Made by a program: the position numbers and the translations under genes
Assembly: GCA_018661505.1 (NCBI GenBank)
Contig: JABJIE010000022.1
Coordinates: 1 to 33,605 of the forward strand
Source: Lentimicrobiaceae bacterium
GTDB lineage: Bacteria; Bacteroidota; Bacteroidia; Bacteroidales; F082
Reading direction: 5' to 3'
DNA length: 33,605 nt
Shown: one piece after another, positions 29,777 through 33,605 of the stretch
Position numbering within the stretch: the stretch's first letter is position 1
Layout of the letters: each line of letters opens with the position of its first letter
The notes under the pieces: generated by a model
Told to the model about the DNA's origin: nothing
The model's database searches: none
What the model saw: only the letters and a program-made list of their open reading frames with translations

Positions 29777-32602
29777 ATGAACATATTCCTTAAGAATATC
29801 CAAAGTTTTTTTTTCGTTCTATTTGTTTTGACTTCCAATATATGTGTATCCCAATATTATATTACAGGACAGGATCCTGCTTCAATAAAATGGAAGCAAA
29901 TAAATTCTAAACATGCAAGAATAATATTTCCTGCGGGATACTATATTAAAGCAAATGAATATGCCAATTTAATTGAGGTTTCCCATAAGCCCGTGAGTTA
30001 CCCTTACCTAAACAACAATAAAAAGATCAAAATAGTATTGCATAATAGGTCAGTTACGTCTAATGCAATGGTTAGTCCTACGCCAATGCATGCAGACTTT
30101 TTTGAGACACCGGATCAAAATAGCTATGCACAATTATGGAGCCGGCAGCTAACACTTCATGAATATCGTCATGTGGTCCAAATGCAAAAACTAAATCAAG
30201 GATTTACAAAGGGTTTGAAAATATTGTTTGGCGACCAGGCGATAGGCGGAATAATGGGTTTATTTCTCCCTTTCTGGTTCATTGAAGGGGATGCCGTTTT
30301 TAGCGAAACTATATTTAGTAAAAGTGGACGGGGACGGGAACCTAGCTTTTCAATGGATTTGGTAGCGCAGGTATGTGAAAAGAAAATATATTCATACGAC
30401 AAAGCTCTCTTTGGTTCTTTTAAGAGCTATACACCAGATTATTATACTCTGGGTTATGAATTAGTCACATTTGGGGTGCTAAATTATGGTAGTGAAATAT
30501 GGAATAATACATTAAACAAAGTTGCAAGAAAACCATATACTTTGGCCCCTTTTTCTAGCTCTCTGAAGAAAATAGCTGGAGCAGGTAAAGTTAATTTTTA
30601 TAGAAATGTGCTTTTGGAAAGAGGGGATTATTGGAAACAAAATATTAAAGATAAGTCTGATCCAAGAATGATTACTCCTCAAAAAAACAAATTCTATTCA
30701 AACTATAGATTTGCACAGGAGCTTTCGGATGGTTCATTCATTGCTGAAAAATCAGGCCTTGACGACATAAACAGATTTATAAGAATTAGACGGGATGGAT
30801 CCGAAGAGGTTATTTTTACCCCTGGATTTGATTTCATGGAATCACTATCGGTTAATGATAGCCTAATTTGCTGGAATGAAAGGACATATGATCCTCGCTG
30901 GTCCAACAGAAATTATTCTGTAATTAAGGTTTATGATTTCAAAAACAAAAAACTAAAACAGATTACAAGGCGCTCGAGATTGTTTTCCCCCTCAATGTCA
31001 AATAGCGCAGATATTATTGTGGCTGTTGATGTAAGTAGTTTAAATGAATACTCTTTGAGTTTTATCGATATTGCAACTGGTGAAGAAATAAATTCATTTT
31101 CAACGAAGGATAATTTGTTTTTTATGAACCCATCATGGTCTCAAGATGATAATTTTGTTGTTGCCATTGTGCTAGGTGAGTATGGTAAGTCAATAATTAA
31201 AATTGATGTTAATTCGGGAGATTATGAGTACCTTCTACCATTTAATTATACTAATATTTCATATCCAGTAATGAAGGATAAAAAGATTGTGTTTACCGGA
31301 GCATATACGGGTGTTGATAACATGTATTTACTAGATATTATGAATAATAATCAATACCAAATTTCTAATGTCAAATTTGGAGCATCCGATGCAAAATTTC
31401 AAAATAGCAGTGACAATTTAATATTCTCAAATTATACTTCAGATGGTTTTAGAATTGCATTTCTAGATACATTGGATTTTAAAAAAGTTAACTTAAACGA
31501 TATTAGCTCAAAGTACCTAATAGATACTCTTGTAACTTCTGAAACATTTATTTTGGATGAACAGGATATTCCAGAAATTAAATATCAAGCAAGGCAGTAT
31601 AGCAAAATAGGACATCTTTTAAATTTTCATAGCTGGGGACTTGCAGCAATAGATTTGAATAATTACGATTTTCAACCTGGTGTTAATATTCTTACTCAGA
31701 ATACACTAAGTACTGCATGGGGTAGCGTGGGTTATTATTATGACCCCAATGAACAAGCGGGAAAGGCAAAAGCATCTTTTACATATGCAGGGTGGTATCC
31801 AAAACTTACTTTTAGCGCTGACTACGGCCTTAGAAGGAGTAACTATTATGATGTAAACAATGATATTCAAGAATTTAAATGGAATGAGACAAATCTCGCT
31901 ATGAGTATCTCCTTACCTTTAAATTTTACTCATAGTAAGTGGGTAACAGGTATCAATCCTGTGGTAGGAATAGCTCAAAAATTTCTTGGCAAAATTGATA
32001 ATCCTGATATTAGTTTTAAAGAAAATAGTATAACATCATTAACGTATTCATTTTATGGTTACACTCAGATTAAAAGATCCAAGAAAGATATTTACCCTAG
32101 ATATGGTTTGAATACAAATATTATCATGAGACATACGCCTTTATCTGATTCCATTAGTTTGGTTTATGGGTTTGCAGGTATAGTTTATCTGCCAGGTGTA
32201 ATAAACCACCAGGGTATCAGGGTTTATGCCGCTTATCAATTTATGGATAATGGAAATTATACATATGGAAATGTTGTCAGCACACCAAGAGGATATACTG
32301 GAATTAATTTGAAGGAAATGTTAAGTCTAAAGGTTGATTATGCATTTCCTGTTATTTATCCTGATTTGGATCTTCCATCCATAGCTTATCTAAAACGTAT
32401 AACAATACATGGGTTTTATGATCATTTAATTGGTAAAGATATTCTGAGTAACAATTATAATTATAGTAGTGCAGGCATTGAATTATATTCGGATTGGAAT
32501 TTCCTGAGCCTTATTCCTAATATTAGACTTGGTGTACGCAGCACTTATCGTTTAAAAGATAACCAAATAAGGTTTGAATTTCTGTATGGATTTTCCATAT
32601 AA
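29777..32602 (+). CDS. Cell-surface protein: HExxH metalloprotease-like domain, beta-propeller, outer-membrane barrel
   Basis: This 941-residue protein has a signal peptide (about 1-26) and then a domain with HEYRH (128-132), followed 38 residues later by Glu170 in WFIEGDAVFSE. This is the gluzincin arrangement for one zinc, so a peptidase is likely. Residues about 300-600 form TolB/PD40-type propeller repeats (SWSQDDNFVV, GVDNMYLLDI, SNYTSDGFRIAF). The C-terminal third (about 630-941) has alternating strands of an outer-membrane barrel, with TPRGYTGINLKEMLSLKVDY (836-855) recalling the RGY loop and following strand of Omp85 barrels. I do not know a named family with a settled function. The preceding region contains TATTTTTG (29765-29772), only four bases before the ATG. 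Confidence 0.75.
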   Translation: MNIFLKNIQSFFFVLFVLTSNICVSQYYITGQDPASIKWKQINSKHARIIFPAGYYIKANEYANLIEVSHKPVSYPYLNNNKKIKIVLHNRSVTSNAMVSPTPMHADFFETPDQNSYAQLWSRQLTLHEYRHVVQMQKLNQGFTKGLKILFGDQAIGGIMGLFLPFWFIEGDAVFSETIFSKSGRGREPSFSMDLVAQVCEKKIYSYDKALFGSFKSYTPDYYTLGYELVTFGVLNYGSEIWNNTLNKVARKPYTLAPFSSSLKKIAGAGKVNFYRNVLLERGDYWKQNIKDKSDPRMITPQKNKFYSNYRFAQELSDGSFIAEKSGLDDINRFIRIRRDGSEEVIFTPGFDFMESLSVNDSLICWNERTYDPRWSNRNYSVIKVYDFKNKKLKQITRRSRLFSPSMSNSADIIVAVDVSSLNEYSLSFIDIATGEEINSFSTKDNLFFMNPSWSQDDNFVVAIVLGEYGKSIIKIDVNSGDYEYLLPFNYTNISYPVMKDKKIVFTGAYTGVDNMYLLDIMNNNQYQISNVKFGASDAKFQNSSDNLIFSNYTSDGFRIAFLDTLDFKKVNLNDISSKYLIDTLVTSETFILDEQDIPEIKYQARQYSKIGHLLNFHSWGLAAIDLNNYDFQPGVNILTQNTLSTAWGSVGYYYDPNEQAGKAKASFTYAGWYPKLTFSADYGLRRSNYYDVNNDIQEFKWNETNLAMSISLPLNFTHSKWVTGINPVVGIAQKFLGKIDNPDISFKENSITSLTYSFYGYTQIKRSKKDIYPRYGLNTNIIMRHTPLSDSISLVYGFAGIVYLPGVINHQGIRVYAAYQFMDNGNYTYGNVVSTPRGYTGINLKEMLSLKVDYAFPVIYPDLDLPSIAYLKRITIHGFYDHLIGKDILSNNYNYSSAGIELYSDWNFLSLIPNIRLGVRSTYRLKDNQIRFEFLYGFSI

Positions 32603-32789
32603 TGGGTTTTAAGTAAACTTTACTACTGCTTTTTTTGTAACCCTTTATCTAGTTGAATTCCTTTTAGTTAAATTAATCCATTTTTCAATGATTAATAACA
32701 TTATGCAAGTGCTTTATATGAGCAATAGCTAATTTGCATAATGGGCCTAAACTAATTTTAAAAATTGTGCATGTATGAGCCTTTCATAA
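32603..32789. other. Intergenic region upstream of sufB
   Basis: No gene seen. It contains a weak AU-rich hairpin and T-run just after the stop at 32602 (32610-32637), too poor to call a terminator with confidence; the 12-mer TTTTGTAACCCT at 32633-32644, shared with 385-396; and the inverted repeat listed separately. Confidence 0.5.
32699..32743. repeat. Perfect 10-bp inverted repeat upstream of sufB
   Basis: CATTATGCAA (32699-32708) and TTGCATAATG (32734-32743) are exact inverted copies 25 bases apart. A 4-bp inner pair (32710-32713 with 32721-32724) lies in between. It ends 47 bases before the predicted -33 element of sufB. It may be a binding site for a dimeric regulator or a hairpin; there is no T-run. 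Confidence 0.5.
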
Positions 32790-32821
32790 TTGCTTAAGTA
32801 TCGGTAATTTTAGTAATTTTG
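32790..32821 (+). promoter_or_regulatory. Promoter of the suf operon
   Basis: TTG (32790-32792) and TAATTTTG (32814-32821) are spaced by 21 bases. The start would be near 32828, with a leader of about 29 bases before the ATG at 32857. Confidence 0.5.
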
Positions 32822-32856
32822 CAGTCTTATTTATAACTAGTCTAAATAGGCATGTA

Positions 32857-33605
32857 ATGAAGGAAGAAAACGACAATAATAATATATTAGAGGAGGTTAC
32901 ATCCGGTGAATATAAATATGGTTTTGTTACTGATATTGAGACCGAAACAGCACCAGTTGGGTTAAATGAAGATACTATACGCCTTATTTCAAGTAAAAAA
33001 AATGAGCCCGAATGGCTTCTAGAATATAGATTAAAAGCATACAGATATTGGTTAACTATCGTGGAGCCTGATTGGGCATTATTGGAACATCCGCCAATTA
33101 ATTATCAAGATATAATTTACTATGCTGCTCCAAAACAAAAAAAAGGACTTGAAAGCTTGGACGAAGTAGATCCAGAGTTGTTGGATACATTTAACAAGCT
33201 GGGTATTTCATTAGATGAACAAAAGATGCTTGCTGGCGTAGCTGTAGATGCTGTTATTGACAGTGTTTCAGTGAAAACAACATTTCAGGATACCCTTGCT
33301 AAGCATGGCATTATATTTTGCTCATTTAGTGATGCTGTTCAGGCTCATCCCGATTTAGTAAAAAAGTATCTAGGTACCGTTGTGCCGCATACCGATAATT
33401 ATTTTGCTGCACTTAACTCAGCAGTTTTTAGCGATGGATCATTTTGCTATATTCCTAAAGGAGTGAGATGTCCCATTGAGCTTAGTACTTATTTTAGAAT
33501 AAATGCAGCCAACACTGGTCAGTTTGAGCGAACATTGCTTATTGCAGATGAAGGTGGATATGTTAGTTACCTTGAGGGATGTACTGCACCTCAGAGAGAT
33601 GAAAA
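32857..33605 (+). CDS. sufB: Fe-S cluster assembly protein SufB (partial, cut by window end)
   Basis: The first 249 codons of SufB, scaffold of the SufBCD complex for Fe-S cluster assembly, are present without interruption up to the window end. Recognisable stretches are [16 protein letters not shown], the [17 protein letters not shown] strand, and EGCTAPQ, a well conserved part of the SufB core. The start is the ATG at 32857, which fits the family N-terminus and the promoter at 32790-32821. Full SufB is about 480 residues, so roughly half is missing. sufC and sufD are expected just beyond. Confidence 0.95.
   Translation, partial: MKEENDNNNILEEVTSGEYKYGFVTDIETETAPVGLNEDTIRLISSKKNEPEWLLEYRLKAYRYWLTIVEPDWALLEHPPINYQDIIYYAAPKQKKGLESLDEVDPELLDTFNKLGISLDEQKMLAGVAVDAVIDSVSVKTTFQDTLAKHGIIFCSFSDAVQAHPDLVKKYLGTVVPHTDNYFAALNSAVFSDGSFCYIPKGVRCPIELSTYFRINAANTGQFERTLLIADEGGYVSYLEGCTAPQRDE

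Noticed and set aside
32610-32637. Hairpin AGTAAA/TTTACT followed by T residues after the 941-residue gene
   Set aside because: The stem is six AT-rich pairs with almost no loop, and nine bases separate it from the T-run, so it is too weak to call a terminator.
1-33605. Mobile elements, prophage, CRISPR array, toxin-antitoxin pair, tRNA or rRNA genes
   Set aside because: I found no transposase or integrase, no regularly spaced repeats, no cloverleaf-like sequence and no rRNA sequence. The genes are ordinary chromosomal ones.

Overview
The window reads as a low-GC chromosomal segment of a member of the Bacteroidota. The main reasons are the gene set (a PorG/DUF6089-like protein beside uppS, bamA and two ompH genes; a TonB-dependent receptor with a carboxypeptidase-regulatory-like N-terminal domain; paired GlsA/GlsB-type lipid acyltransferases; an Mrp without CxxC), the near absence of Shine-Dalgarno sequences, and several promoters of the Bacteroidota form TTG-N19..22-TAnnTTTG. 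I see no phage, plasmid, insertion sequence, CRISPR array, tRNA or rRNA. Nearly everything is housekeeping or envelope biogenesis. The species cannot be fixed from this sequence.

Layout. 1-473 is non-coding: a leftward promoter for a gene lying off the window, then a rightward promoter followed at once by a hairpin with a T-run, placed before an acyl-CoA carboxylase beta subunit and its biotin carrier protein (474-2354). A leftward block follows: engB, then an O-/N-acyltransferase pair for amino-acid lipids (2967-4797). From 14716 leftward to 4967 runs a long envelope cluster: rsgA, a CBS-domain gene, a small one-POTRA Omp85 protein, nadK, porG-like, uppS, bamA, ompH, ompH. It ends in a clear terminator at 4912-4943.

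14844-20577 holds a PrsW-like membrane protein that lacks most protease residues, a potassium channel, an M16 zinc protease with an O-methyltransferase, purE, and then hpt with a double-length adenylate kinase. In that kinase the second domain carries Lys at two positions that are acidic in active enzymes. A strong bidirectional terminator separates it from rpmB. 21243-24671 holds mrp with a NifU-like gene (Fe-S assembly), queA and pssA. 24710-33605 holds a TonB-dependent receptor, panB, a small outer-membrane barrel, an RluA-type pseudouridine synthase, a 941-residue surface protein joining an HExxH metalloprotease-like domain, a beta-propeller and a barrel, and the first 249 codons of sufB, cut by the window edge.

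Most worth following up: the double adenylate kinase with a probably inactive second half; the metalloprotease/propeller/barrel protein; the hairpin leader before the carboxylase, whose inverted repeat is also flanked symmetrically by 10-bp direct repeats; and the degenerate PrsW. Nothing here is clearly a new multi-gene system. The unusual content lies in individual proteins and leaders. Several plausible-looking TTG starts fall inside predicted -7 promoter boxes, so I moved those starts downstream.
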